A stretch of DNA of 64,000 nucleotides from Polytrichum commune (Eukaryota; Streptophyta; Polytrichopsida; Polytrichales; Polytrichaceae), in NCBI GenBank assembly GCA_950295325.1, contig OX485803.1, positions 6,264,001 through 6,328,000 on the forward strand, read 5' to 3'. The notes beneath the pieces are model-generated. The model was given only the letters and a program-made list of their open reading frames with translations. It was not told where the DNA came from and did no database searches. The position numbers and the translations under genes are program-made. Positions 1-12,565 of this stretch are shown one piece after another. Each line of letters opens with the position of its first letter. Position 1 is the stretch's first letter.

Positions 1-961
1 CCTGCAGCACCTATAGTGTTGCACATCTACTTAATTATCTATCTGTCCGAGATACTTATTCTGACAAAGAGCATCAGTGTTGCTCTTAATTCCTGTGGAG
101 TCTCCCGAGTTTCTCATTGTGTCTCGAGAGTCTGCCGCAATGCCCCCAACTTTGTTGTGTAGTGGATCTCAGTTTTGGGTGTGCGATCGTCTTGAACCTG
201 ATAAGCCAATCTTTTGCAGCAACGTGAGTGTGCACGTCTACCATTTTTTTAAAAAGAGGCCTCAGTGTTGCCCACATTTTCCATAGTTTCTCCGAGGCAG
301 TCTCCTTACTAAGATCGTGCCAAATGTGCCGAACCTTGTCTGTCCAGACAGCCTTAGTAGAAGATCACCAGGAATGCTGTGATTTTGGTTTTCTGTGGTT
401 TTGTTTTCGGTAGTTGCTTGAAGCTGGGAAGAACACTTCTTGCAGCACCATGAGTGCGCGCATTACGTTAAGAGTCCATCATCCCGATGTCAGTGTGATC
501 GAACAGGAGCCATTGCACACTTGATCAGATCCCTGAAATGATGGTAATCATCTCTCTCATAAACGACCGAGGCTGGTGGTGCTCCTCTGCTTTAATGTTG
601 ACGTTGTACAAGGTTAGGATAGCACACAGTGAAGAAGAATGAAAGTAACTTATGTTGTCTTGCCCCTACTCGCTTGCCGTTGGGTTTGATTTTGGTTGAC
701 TCGTTGTTGTGGTGAATTTCACATGGATAGTCTGTTGAACTGGACACACGCACCTTCATAAGGCATGATTAAGGTGGTGGTGATCCTGTGCTTCAAAGTT
801 GATGGTACACAATGAAGAAGAATGGAACAAAAGGACGATGTAGTGAAAAAGGCTGTTACTTGCTGTCAAATTGGTTTATCAGCTGGCTGATCTGTTGCCT
901 TGAAGAACCGTCTTACACATAATTTTTTTAATCTAATCCTCTCTTCGAAATTGGATAACAG
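1..961. other. 5' flank or intron upstream of the F-box/kelch exon; diverged internal duplications
   Basis: I see no convincing exon here. Two short blocks are repeated in diverged form: a stretch near 215-243 resembles 439-466 (both contain TTTGCAGCA or TTGCAGCA followed by GTGAGTG or ATGAGTG), and a block near 570-650 resembles 772-830 (GGTGGTG, then CTTTAATGTTGA or CTTCAAAGTTGA, then a shared AGAAGAATG). The end at 945-961 (pyrimidine-rich, then AACAG) looks like a splice acceptor, so most of the stretch may be an intron whose upstream exon lies outside the window. Confidence 0.45.
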
Positions 962-1533
962 GTGCTTGGGAGGTCTTTGAGAGCTTACCAGCTGACTTCA
1001 CAGGATGCTGCTCAAGACTCTGGATGTCCGGAGCCGTGTGCAACGGAAATTTCTACGTGTCGCTAATCCACTCGTGGTCGATTCACGCTCTCAATCTATC
1101 AACGAACACATGGAGGTCCATCCACTGCAAGTGCCCTTTCGGCTTGATATATCACCACATTTTGGTTATAGGGACGACACTCATAATTGTGGGGTTATGT
1201 AGAGATGCAAATTCCTCTGAGAGTACTGTGAAGGTTTGGAAAGTTGACTCCAACAACAGTCAGGAGTTTACTGAGATTGGGGACATGCCTAGGTCACTTT
1301 TCGATACCTTGGACGGAAGTGCAGAAGGTGAACCCAAGCTGGACTTCCTTGTTAACGAAAACATGCTTTACGTGTACAATTTTACACAGGATCGGGTGGT
1401 GATTACCGGAGAGATTTCACTCGAGGAGTGCAGCACAGAATGGCAGCCATTGCCAAGCCTGCCCACATTAGGTTACAGGTTTGATAACATGGTTGTCTTC
1501 TGCACATCAATGAGTGTTAGTCCAGAGAGTTGA
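962..1533 (+). CDS. F-box/kelch-repeat protein, C-terminal exon (partial)
   Basis: This open frame of about 190 codons reads from a likely acceptor (AACAG before 962) to a TGA at 1531-1533. It begins with AWEVFESLPADFTG, then MSGAVCNGNFYVS, ALNLSTNTW and later PSLPTLGYRFDN. That order is typical of the kelch/beta-propeller half of plant F-box/kelch proteins, where a blade starts with a W-E-x-x-x-S-L-P element and a G-x-F-Y-V strand. Such proteins are substrate adaptors of SCF ubiquitin ligases. The N-terminal F-box is not visible, so the gene either starts left of the window or is a truncated copy. No frameshift or internal stop is seen. It converges on the AAA+ gene, with about 570 bp between stop codons. 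An alternative is a kelch-only protein. The family call is from motif recognition, not a search. Confidence 0.6.
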
Positions 1534-2102
1534 CACATGATTCCCTCAAGTACAACAAAAGTGCTCATAAATATATATGTACACTTGACATCTCTGGGTG
1601 CAATGTAAGTCAATTTTGACACACACTCCCCAGTTTTCTTCAAGGAACCGAGTCCCATAATCTTTTTCCTCATTTATCAACTGTATATACTTGAGGTCCT
1701 GCACTGTGCATGAATTTGTCTTCTGGTAAGTATGTGGTTTGGAGAAACAAAAGGGAATACTACATCAGTAATGGCAAAAGATCATAGAAACTGTAGAAAA
1801 GCAGCTTCAGAAAACGATTTAATTCAGGTTGATGTCTTTCAGATTGATACTAAACTTGCACATTGAATGTTCTAATAGATTGCCCTTTCGCATTTTAAGC
1901 CTCCATAGGTTTCACGTAAGGCAACCTGGTTGCATGATCTGAGCCAGAGCAGGGTCCAGAATCTGGTCATTGAATTCCATTATTATTCCTGGAAAATTTC
2001 CAAGATTGTGAAACTTTGTACTCTAGTTGCAGTGAGATGGACCTGCTGCTTTGAGAACCCTATTGGAGGAGGCATGAGACAAATAAATGTGTAACTGAAT
2101 CA

Positions 2103-5100
2103 TCAAATGAATTGACGTAACATCACATCATGCACTTCGTCTTGAGTGTGTGCTTTCTCAGCCTCCGCTGCCTCCACCAAGTCTTTGTGTGTTATGATGC
2201 GCTTCTCTCCTGTCCGTAATGCCACCTGATTTTGGACCACCAATTGCACTGTGAGGTTGTGGGCTAATATGTAGTAATATTTCCTAAAAGAGAAAAAGAA
2301 GAGCAAGAGCTGCACAACTGTTGCAAGGTGATCCATTAGGGCTACATCTGTGTTCAAGCTCCCAAGTGATGTGCAGTACATGGGAAAGGTTGAGAAAGAC
2401 GCCTACTAAAACATCCAATTCAGCTTTCTCTGGCTTCTACCATATTCACGGGGCTTTGTAAGCAAGCATACCTTAGCAGCTGCCCTGACAACGGCATTGC
2501 TGATTGTACCGCTGGTGAAGTCGAAACGACGTCCAAGCTCCTCAAAATCAATGTTAGGAGATTTTGGAGCCTGCCATCAAAGAATTGCATGTGAGGGACG
2601 TCATGGCTTAGAAGATTTAACAAAAAGATTGGTTGAAAGCCACAGTAGAAGTTGGACAGAATGCAACAAAATGGACATCTGAAAAGTAAGGGCCTGACCT
2701 TCTCTGGAAGCATTTTTTGCCATATGCGAGCTCGGCCAGATTTGTCTGGCATCTTGAACTCAACTAGGAATCTTAATCTTCTGGTCAGTTCTGGGTCGAG
2801 CCTATGGATGATACTACCCTGAATCAAACAAGACACTTTAGTCAGTTTTAACATTGAATTGAGTCCCTTTCTAGTGAACAGTCGACAGAATAACATTTAC
2901 ATGCAAATGGACAAGGAAAATACCATCTCTGTACCTTCACATTATTTGCAATAAGAATACATATGCCTGGAAAGCGCTCTAGTTCATGCAGCAACAGGCC
3001 AATTGCAACATTTGAGAATGCTGAAACGCTGCCAACTCCACCACCATCATCTGTTTTGAATATCTACACAAAAGAAACCCAGGGTTGATGCGTTCAGAAC
3101 TGCTTGCGTGATACTTGTGTGGTACAACTCCTTGTTAGGTACTTCTGGTGAAGATAAAGAGATCTGGCCATCTGTGTCTAAGTTAATATACTAATAAAAC
3201 AAAGAGATGTAGTTGTCAGCATTACACCGAAAAATCTGTAAGTTTATAATCTGCAAATTAATGTTAACAGGCTGTGAAACAATTCAAGAGATTGAACAGC
3301 ACTTCAATTGTTGATTCATGTTTTCACCTGGAAGTCCTCAAGAACTAAAACGGCGTCCATCAGTCTTGTGTCTTTGAAAGCAGTTGTAATATTAGACGAA
3401 GATTTTTTTCCCTCCCCCTTGGAGAGCAGCTGCGCACAATTCACCACCTGCCAGCCACTCACAAAGAACAAGGTCATTCCGTACTTGCACTAAAATATAT
3501 TGGAAGTGGAAAGTATCATAACAAATTTGGCCTATGACAGCATCAATCAAACTTCCTTGAATCAATCAATGAAGGTTTGTGTCACCTTCAATGGACGGCC
3601 AAGTTCAAAACCAATTGCCTGCATCGCAAGTCAAAATGCACAAAAATATGTTAATTGGCTGTTTGCCCTAGAGAACCATGAACACAGTGCCTCCTCCTGT
3701 TTGAAGCTGCCAGTACGTCACAATAAGCAGCCATTTTATTAACAAAATTATTTTGCTAGTTTGGAATCAGATAGTTACGCAGAATACATCAGATATTAAC
3801 TTTTTAGTTGACCTACCTCAGCAGCGACCGACTTCCCGGTGCCATGAGCTCCCCAAAACAAGCAAGCAGTTCCTAGGCGCTCCTGCTGGAACCCCCATTG
3901 TCCAAGCAAAACTGCACGAGCTTTCTCAAAGCTCACAATGGCATCTAAACGCTCCCGTATATGCTTTGCCAAAACCAGGTCATCCATACTTATTGTCGGG
4001 ACAACCCTCTGTGAGAAAGACTTCATCTGCACAGCAAGAAAACTTGAACTTCAGACGGATATTTCTACTTTAGTATTCCAAATTTGCATGTAACTTGCAC
4101 TTGAATTGTTACAGATGTCTACCCAATCATACATGAACTATCAATAAAATAGATGAGCTCCGAGCTAAGACTCAGCAAGTTCTGGTTTAAGATTGGCAGA
4201 ATTCATGTAAAGATGACTAAACTTCCTCGTATATTCTGTCCCCCATTATCAAAAAAATGTGGAGATATTTTCCTGGCATTCTCGTGCAAGATATGTAGAC
4301 CTCCCTTTTAATATACAGTTCACCGATGATACAATCATTGCACCCAGCACAACACTAAGGAAAATAAATCTCCAGTAAGAGTACACGTGCCTGTAGGCTC
4401 CCACGCATTTGTAAGCGGCAACCCAACGTAACATCCTCTTCAGTGACACAGGGATTTGTGCTATCTCTTGAAATTGCAGACAGAAGGGCGCTAACAAGTG
4501 CATTTTTTATGTAGCCGCCTGTCAGTTCATATCTGACCAAAGGCATGCAGTCGTCAATATATCAAACTGTAAATAGCTCTACATTTCCCAACATCATGCC
4601 CATAACATTACATGAAATCTAGAATTATCAGGTTTCAGAGAGATACCGCTAGCCCTAGTCTGGTTGTGGAAATGGAAAATTTCAACTGTAATGATCCAGG
4701 ATTGCAGGTAATCTGGTCAGGTACGCTTACATGAAAAATATTACTTACCTTAAGGCAATCCTTTCCCAATCAATCGTCTCAGCCACAGGCAGCTTTGCTG
4801 ACGACAGCCTCCATATATCACATCGCTGTGTATGGTCAGGATTGTGAAACTCACTCACACACCTGACAAAGAATCCACCCAACTGTCATGGAAAGAGAAA
4901 CATCACTGTCTGCAGTGTCCATCTATGGATCCTTCACGAACCATTTCATGACAAAGAGACACTGTCCTCCCACTAAAATATTTTCTGTGAATTTAACAAT
5001 AGCTTTGACATTCTGTTGTACTGCTTTGGAGTGTCACAACATGTGTAGAGGATTGTGTTCTGGAAGCAATTCTAACACATACGTGATTCGTCTGTGCATA

Positions 5101-8100
5101 GCCTCATCTAGATCCAATGGTCGATTGGTGGCCAGCATGATAATTCCCTCATGCCGCTCCAATTCCGTCAGGAGCGAATTAAACAATTTATCACCTCCAC
5201 GCTCTCTCTGCCACAGTTGAAATTTTCACGAAATTACTGCATAGTCTAGACTACGGCTTGAAAAGTACAAGTACAATATCTGATATTTCCACATCCAAAC
5301 TTAAAGAGGAGTGAAACGGTATTGGCTGCAGAAAACGACAGTTTATTGATGTATAATTTAGAAGCAGGGAATCAGATTCATTACTTGGGAATTGACACAT
5401 TCTTGTTACGCAGGTCCGATATTTCCTCTTTTTATATTCTTGAACAACTTGGTCTATGTTGTCAAAATTCTGCAGGATTTTGAGGCATACTACTATAATT
5501 CAAGTTTTTCCAACACAATTAGTAGTTTCCTATCTAGAAGAGTCGTACATACAAATACGAATAAAAAGGAACAGGTCTTTGTCAGTAGTATGTATGAGAA
5601 TGAGGGTAACAATCACACTGCATTAAAGAGAAACTCAGTACTTTAGCAAATATGGCTTCACACTCGTCGAAGAAAATGACAGCATCATTCATCTCTGCGT
5701 CCCGGAATAGACCCCGGAGGTCAGTTGTGTCATTGTCACGGCTGCTGGTTGAGGCATGAAGGGAGTGGAAATCTACCAACAAGACTTTCTTTCCTGTTCA
5801 AAAGCACCAACAAGAGTCAGACCACAATTGGATACTTATTATCTCAAATACACAAATCAGACACATCTCGGACATGGACATTCCTTGTGATACAATGTGT
5901 TCCTCAGTTACCAATGACATTCTTTATGAAAGGTGGTCTGGAAATTATATACGTAATAGAGTTGCCAAAAATACCACACATACACCTACATATTGGAGAC
6001 TCACCAAGGTGGTGGGCAACTGCATTCACAGTCATGGTCTTTCCAGTTCCAGAGGCGCCACAAAGCATGATGACCAAGCCTGCCCCATAGCTAATTACGT
6101 CCTCCAAACCCGCCTTCTTCCGGTACTCCCGAAACTTTGCAAAATTGTCTACAGTTGTCAACAGCATATCTTTTTGCTCCACTGGCAGCACCACCTGCTC
6201 CATGGCTATCTGCATATATGCTCCACACATGCTTCTGGTATCAGGAAAAATCACTTTAAGCACTACCTTACACCCTCTGCAATGACTTGGAGATTCACAT
6301 AGTCAGTCCATTAATCTGAACTAAAATTCTGAGATGACTAAACTTAATTAAGCTCAATGCTTCCTCCAGATATTTGGGTAATTCAGCTGTTCGCTTGTCT
6401 GGGCTTAGTGGTAGACAGAAAACCTTGGGGGTATACAAGTGACTGCCCTCAACGAGTTCATTCATTTCGGTGTCCAGTCCAACAATCCAATCCAGCATTC
6501 GTCGATCCAACTCAACTTGGTGATCCATCAAGTCTCCTCCTCCACGGACGTAACTGGACCCCACTCGCACTTTGATTAGGCCTCTTGCCACCAACTTGCT
6601 AGACTTATAGAAGTATGTGCGTGCTAACACCTGCACAGAATTTCAGCCTTGTCAGTCATCACCTGGTACAGAAAGATAGAGCCCATAATATTGAGCATCT
6701 CCATGATAGTCTAAGATTGATAGAGAGTGAGGCAACGCTGATACAGTTACTAGTGTGGGATGTGGGCCACACTGTTTATAATGCGTGCTTCAATGTATCA
6801 TCTATTATTATTCTAATATAAGATATACATATATACATATATACATATATACATATATTGATCCTGGTATGTTTATATGCTTTTATTAATAGGAGCATAT
6901 CATTGAATTCCAGAGTAATCACAGAAGATCCATATATGCATGCCTTCAACAGAAATTTATCCTTCAATTTATCTGTATCAAAACCACGTTTTCAGAGATA
7001 AAACGAATGGTCTGACTAATTACGTAGGTTGTATAATATCTGGCATTTAATTCATTACTAACCCCGGTTTGAAGGACTCTACTGTGATGGTTGGAATGGT
7101 TTACGGGAACATGATTCCTGACCTGCTCCTTGAAGGATTCAAAGTAGACAATCAGCAGGTCTTTCACCTGCCACAAAAAGAATAAAAAAGTTTCAGATGT
7201 TTTAATTTCCTGAGAAGAATTAGCCGGTGTGTTTGATTGATAATGAGAACCTGCTCTGACAATGGGATTCAATTTCCTGTTCAAAAAATCACCTGAACTG
7301 CGTCAGTACGTCGATAGCTGCCATCCCCACCTTTAGATTCAAAAATACTCTTGACAATTGGTGAGATTGACACAGCTGCCACAAACAATGTCGAAGATTA
7401 GAAAAAATGAAAGCCATAGTTGCCAACATCATCTAAAAACTCCAGACGCTACCATTCACATATTAAACACATTGCCCTGGATATATAGTGCCAGGGTCTA
7501 TGAATTCAAGATATAAGAATAGATGCATTTATCCTGGGATTGCTAATGGTCTTCATGCTTGTGCAATTTTAGGAAGTTCAAAAGAGGATTTCTTAAGATG
7601 CACCTGTCAGCATGACAACAACTCCCTTCTCAAACTCGTTAAGTCCAAGTTTCCTTGCTAGTACCTGTAGAAGTGCAACAGGCCCACATGCAACAAAATC
7701 ACTTCATGCTCAAAGTCTGCCATTTCAAGGGAAAGAAGTCCATGAAGAAAATCTGACATGACTTATAAGTAAAATGGCACATTATAGTGGTCAAAGCAGT
7801 ATGCGGATAAGAAAATAAGTTTTGAGAGTTTGAGGTAGGTGATGAAGTTTTCTTGAAGGTCACACCTCAGAGATCAAGATTGAAATCAGGGAAGTCGATG
7901 AAATCATCTCCCGGATTTTATGGTCCTTTTGATATTGTTAAGAGAATTGGACTAGTTGGTTATGAATTGAAATTACCAGATGAGTGGAACATACATAATG
8001 TTTTTCGTGTGAGCTTATTGAGGAAGTATGTGTCGGCTCCTAACCATGTATTGTCTAAGCTTCCTAAAGTAGATCCTAGGCGAAAATTTTTAGGAGATCC

Positions 8101-11100
8101 TGAGAATATCTTGCAAGTGGATACACAAAATCTATGGAATAAATCATTCTGAGATTCTTGGTGAAATGGACAAGTTATTCAGAAGATGAAGCTTCTTGGG
8201 AGTGAGAGATTGATTTTAGATGAGACTTCTTCAACTTCATCACTGAGGACAATTACGTGTTGTAACGAGGGAGATTGTGATATACCTTGATTAAGAGATA
8301 TATTGATTGATTATGCAAGAATGATGGCTAACTATATTTTGTTGTACTTCACATGTGAGCAGATGGTATTTGGAATCAAACAACTCCAAATTAAAAAATG
8401 GGTTAAACAACCCAAGAAAAAATGATGCAAAAAGGCTAGACAATCCATGAAGGAATTGTGCACAAGAGTTAGACAACTTCAATTGGGAGTTAGGCACCTC
8501 CTTATGGGAGATCTTTGTATTGGAGTTAGACAACTCCAACGAGAAGTACTGTATCAGAGATGGACAACTCCCAACAGATGGATGTTATTCATTGGACTTA
8601 GACAACTCTAGATGGATGGATGAATCGAGTTGCAATTAGACAATTCCAACTAGAAAAATGGATGAATGAACCAAGTTGAAATTAGACAATTCCAACGAGA
8701 AGACTAAATTAATCAATCAAGTTAGAATTAGAGAGTTCCAACTAGATGAATGTGATTAAGCTAGAAGAAAAAAGATTCATAGTAGAACTAAAGACAGAAC
8801 TATAATAGAAGACCTTTACTATATTGGAAATAAAAAGAAGTGGTGCCTTTGGCATAAGAGGATGCTCAGGGGAGGAGAGAGGATCTTTTGTCTCATTGCT
8901 ATTGTCAGGTGGTTCGAGCTCATAAAGCAATCACTATATTGTTGTTAAGCTGTGAAACTTTTCTACTGTACAAAGTTTGAAAGTTCACAATATTAATGTC
9001 TCCTTTACATTTGTGATTGTATTTTTTTTTGCAAAAGAGGAACATGACTAATTGATATCAAGTAACCCAATATGTATATCGTTCATGCCCTAGAAAAAGG
9101 CGTCACCTCAAATCGGGGGATTTTCATACAGGATCCTCTGCAGGCCATGTTCCCACAGGAAACTTACTCCGAACAAATTCTCTTTTACTTGAATCTTACA
9201 AACAGTAGAAAGCTGCGTAGGTGTGTGGGAAAGTACTGTATTGCATGCACATAATGGGATTAATATACAACTGCATTACCTCAATTCGAGGAAGATCAAC
9301 AGATCCCTTCTTATATGCATCCTCGGTAAGCTTCATTCTCTCCTGCAACTTATTCTGAATGAATTTCTCTTTTGCGTGAAGCTCGCGTAATGTAGAAAGC
9401 TGCATAGGTGGATCAAGTCAGATGGATTTGAGAAACTACGCAACATCTGTGAAGAACCTTGCAGAAAGTGCCTAAGTCACACTCTAGAGTCATTGAACGT
9501 TTAACAGAAATGTCTTATGTCCTCTAGCGATGCAGTTCCACGTTGCAGTAACTAATTTCTTCGTTCCGAAAGTCGTTTTTAATCATAAATAAAATGTGAC
9601 CTATATTCACCCAGGTATTGTCAGAGCTTTATACAATGCAAAGTCTTCAAAGTATGCACACTCCAAGAAGAATTTAAGGAAACCACGTGTATTGCAAGGT
9701 CTTGACTGCTTGTTTTCCAAAGGGAGGTGGCCATGCACAAAAGTGGTGCCACCAGGGAAAATTGCATCGTTTTGTAATATTCCAATTATAGAAAGGAAGT
9801 TACCTTGCTTGATCGTGAACCATACCACGGGCGATCATCGATGGCCTCTTTCAGAGCCTCTTTGTGTCGTGCTTTAGCCATTCTAAGCTTTAATGCAAGA
9901 ATCTGAAATGCGTCATCCAAATACTCGAGACTTGAATCATAAGGGCGTAGGTCCCCTTTAAAGCTCTTTGATGAGTCCTCAACCTGAATACTTCCTGCTA
10001 ACCCACCTATTAGTATGGAGGGGCAGCTGCCCATGTTGATGAAATGAGAATTCACACTCACATTCCATTTTCCCTGGTTCAGGGCTTCCAGGCACGTAAA
10101 GAATGAGAAACATGTAGCTTATGTAATGTAGAAAGCTGCATAATGATGCTTACCTGCTTTTGAGAGGTCACTATTAATCATGTCCCCTGCAGCGCCCCCG
10201 ACTTCGGCTGGAAGAGACTTCAGCTCAGATCCATTGTCTCCATTTGCTAGCCCATCCGGATGTGTTCCATCATGAAGATCTCCCACCGCATCAGATATTG
10301 GCATCTGATCTTCGACAGTACCATTGCTTTCATCGCCATCATGACTAACTATGGAACCATCATCTAAAAGGGTCCCAGCCTACACAACACAATGTGAAAT
10401 CCTGTTCCTGTTAAAGAAATTTACGCAAGAATTATAGATTCCCATTTAGTGTTCCAACACAAATTTGGTGAGGTTTAGTTCCTAACCTGCAAGCTATGGG
10501 ACATCTCGGTGGACAAATATCAATTGGAATATCACCAGGTAGTAGGTGCTATTGCATAGACTTTTCTGCCAAGGTATCATCCGTGATGCATTCATTAAAT
10601 CGTTAACATTTGAGCAAAATCGTCTGAAATATTCAATGCCATTGTGTGACTGCTGCAGTGGATGCAAAAGCAAACGGCAACCCAGTCAGATTGAATGACT
10701 AACTCCCTGGTACTTCAAAGGCTGATTGTGGATTCACCTGTGTGGATTCCATCACAGTCAACAACTCCGTCCTGCTCAACTTCAGACGTTGCTCAGTCTT
10801 CAAGGGTCTTAAAAGCAAGACGGAGACAGCCTCATTGGTCAATCGGATGACTTTCCCTTTGACATAATCGTCCTGGACAGTATGATGAGCAAATAACATG
10901 TTGATCAGCATCTCGCACGTTGCCTTCCAACAGCCTTTACTTTTACTAATTTAGCGCCAGAATCTTTTCATGTTGCAACTCAGTCGACCCCTAATGTGAT
11001 AATGTTCCACCAGAAACACAAATATGCGAGTCCCTCACATCACGAGGCCCATCCCAAGACTGCAAGATACCTGTATAACGACAATTCCTTCGGACATGTG

Positions 11101-12565
11101 CGTGCGCTTGTCATCTAGAAATTCTTCAACCTCCAAATAGCTCAGTCCACAAAGATCCATAGCCATCTCTTTGTCCTCGCTTCGCCCACCTGATTTAATC
11201 AATTGAATCTGTCAGGGTTCCCAGACTGGAAGGGGAATGCTATAACCTGACAGCATCCTTAAGACGACCTCCGATCCTACAGATTAGCGCCTGGATATCA
11301 ATATGATGGCACATAGATAGGTCTTGAACTCCAATTATTTTGTGTAGCACGCCTCCTTGAAATGCCACAAATCTACTGACACGCTGGATCAATTACTCTA
11401 CATGCCTTCTAAAGAACCTCTTACCTCCCGGGAGAACCAATAAATTCAAATTGCTATGGGTTAGGGATGGCCGACCCTCACGCAGGAAAGTTCGCAGCGA
11501 AAGGATCTTCGACGCGCCCCGCACAAAAAGCAGCTGGAAAAAGTCCGCTTCACCACCTGTGAGTCCATACCTGTCTGCCAATCTCAGCACTAAAGGTTTC
11601 TTGTCTGCCTCGGTTTTGGCCAATAGAATTTGTTCTCGCGCCTCTACCTTTTGCAGAAGGTTGTCCACCGAAGCAAAGGCTTCCCGTCTGCACACACAAT
11701 GTCGTATTCTAATTAAAATAATTATGAATGACTGTGCCCCAGCTTCTCGGATTACTCACACCGAGCACATTAGGTTCACCACATTGTTAAATCAAGTTCT
11801 CGGCTCCTGGATGTATCTGTCGTCCAAATGCCAAGCCAAGAAATGATTTATTGGAGAACAGAGCACTCTGCTACAAAATAACAGGACTTAAGCTCTTACC
11901 ATTAAGCGATGCAATAAAAGGGGTGCAATTGGGAAGAAGCCCTGAGCTCCACAATGCACACTACAGCTTTCGACTAACCTCGTTAAAAGCGCCTAGCCAT
12001 CAATATGGTAGAAGCGCAGCAACCGTGAGCTGATGAGGGGAATAGTCCTCTTAGGGCAAGGAAATCAGGTTCGGAGGCAGCCTAAGTTTAGTTGTGACAA
12101 AATTGTATGATTAGCAAGGGAATACTTTCTTTTCTAATTGCAACAAATTCTTTGCGTTTGATTCAACGAGCCTCGCTGGATCCTACTGACAGCCACAAGA
12201 ATTCACACTTAACATTGTCGTTACAGACGCAATAAACTCTTACGAATGTTTCCAAAGTAAATGCTCACGGGTTGAATTTCTTACGCGGTAGCAGGACTGA
12301 CATTTGTGACTGCGCTTGCAACTTCACCTAAGGACTTCAATGCCTCCTTACGAAGAGTGCGCAACACAAATTTAAGCTCCAGATGAGAAAGCCATTCGGC
12401 TTCAGAGTACGGTACTGCAACAACATCCTCAGAAGTGCCTGTCGGTGGAGTTCGTTGAATCTCGTCAAGCTCAGCCTTGAAGTCTTGCAACGCTGCCATC
12501 AGATCCGCACAGGCATCGAATTCTGGTGGATCCACCACATCCTCTACCGCTGGATTCGCCGCCAT
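2103..12565 (-). CDS. Tandem AAA+ ATPase with winged-helix-like N-terminal modules (bacterial-type), 23 exons, 1122 aa
   Basis: Exons (high to low): 12565-12285, 11687-11425, 11189-11071, 10872-10738, 10379-10154, 9994-9804, 9399-9280, 7664-7604, 7375-7293, 7167-7063, 6630-6424, 6209-6005, 5793-5642, 5207-5083, 4862-4749, 4532-4385, 4026-3817, 3618-3586, 3447-3328, 3063-2935, 2818-2699, 2570-2472, 2225-2103. Every junction is GT/AG and in phase; the start MAANPAVEDV has G at -3 and +4. Residues 94-266 and 446-597 each resemble the winged-helix region that precedes AAA domains in bacterial ATPases (LADRYGLTGGEADFF, LARKLGLNEFEKGVV, then VELDRRMLDWIVGLD and GSHLYTPK). Between them lie an acidic linker (267-341) and a charged, probably coiled-coil stretch (360-445). 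AAA-1 has Walker A GASGTGKT 648-655, Walker B VIFFDE 704-709, sensor-1 N744 and arginines 755-756. AAA-2 has Walker A GAHGTGKS 904-911, an altered Walker B LVLED 960-964, NN 1006-1007 and RR 1022-1023. No transit peptide or membrane segment is evident, so it is probably soluble; substrate unknown. Intron 7 carries a gypsy remnant. Confidence 0.85.
6823..6858. repeat. (ATATACAT)n microsatellite in an intron of the AAA+ gene
   Basis: About four and a half tandem ATATACAT units lie in the intron between exons 10 and 11 of the AAA+ gene. Confidence 0.9.
7820..9010 (+). mobile_element. Ty3/gypsy LTR-retrotransposon remnant (3' end of pol plus probable 3' LTR) inside intron 7 of the AAA+ gene
   Basis: The frame at 7853-8152 reads RSRLKSGKSMKSSPGFYGPF, then IGLVGYELKLP, NIHNVFRVSLLRKYV and HVLSKLPKV. 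This is the integrase C-terminal (GPY/F-type) segment of gypsy elements. One frameshift later, 8146-8206 continues LRFLVKWTSYSEDEASWE, the usual chromo-like tail. A purine-rich GAGGGAGAT precedes TGTGATATACC near 8275, which could be the polypurine tract and the start of the 3' LTR; the LTR end is not defined (about 9000). Protease, RT and RNase H are absent and stops follow, so it is dead. It lies antisense to the host gene in an intron of 1.6 kb. Confidence 0.75.
8370..8755. repeat. Degenerate tandem repeat with a GTTAGACAACTCCAA-like core
   Basis: A motif close to GTTAGACAACTCCAA recurs roughly every 40-60 bp (around 8467, 8525, 8599, 8637, 8686 and in weaker forms), separated by AGATGGATG- and AATGGATGAA-like spacers. 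It sits within the putative gypsy LTR and may be a U3 repeat array. Confidence 0.6.

Noticed and set aside
5642-5793. GTACTG donor of the Walker B exon as a possible sign of a pseudogene
   Set aside because: The site is non-ideal but GT/AG, and joining to 5207 restores the expected family sequence (AIFAK then RERGGDKLFNSLL), so the gene model stands.
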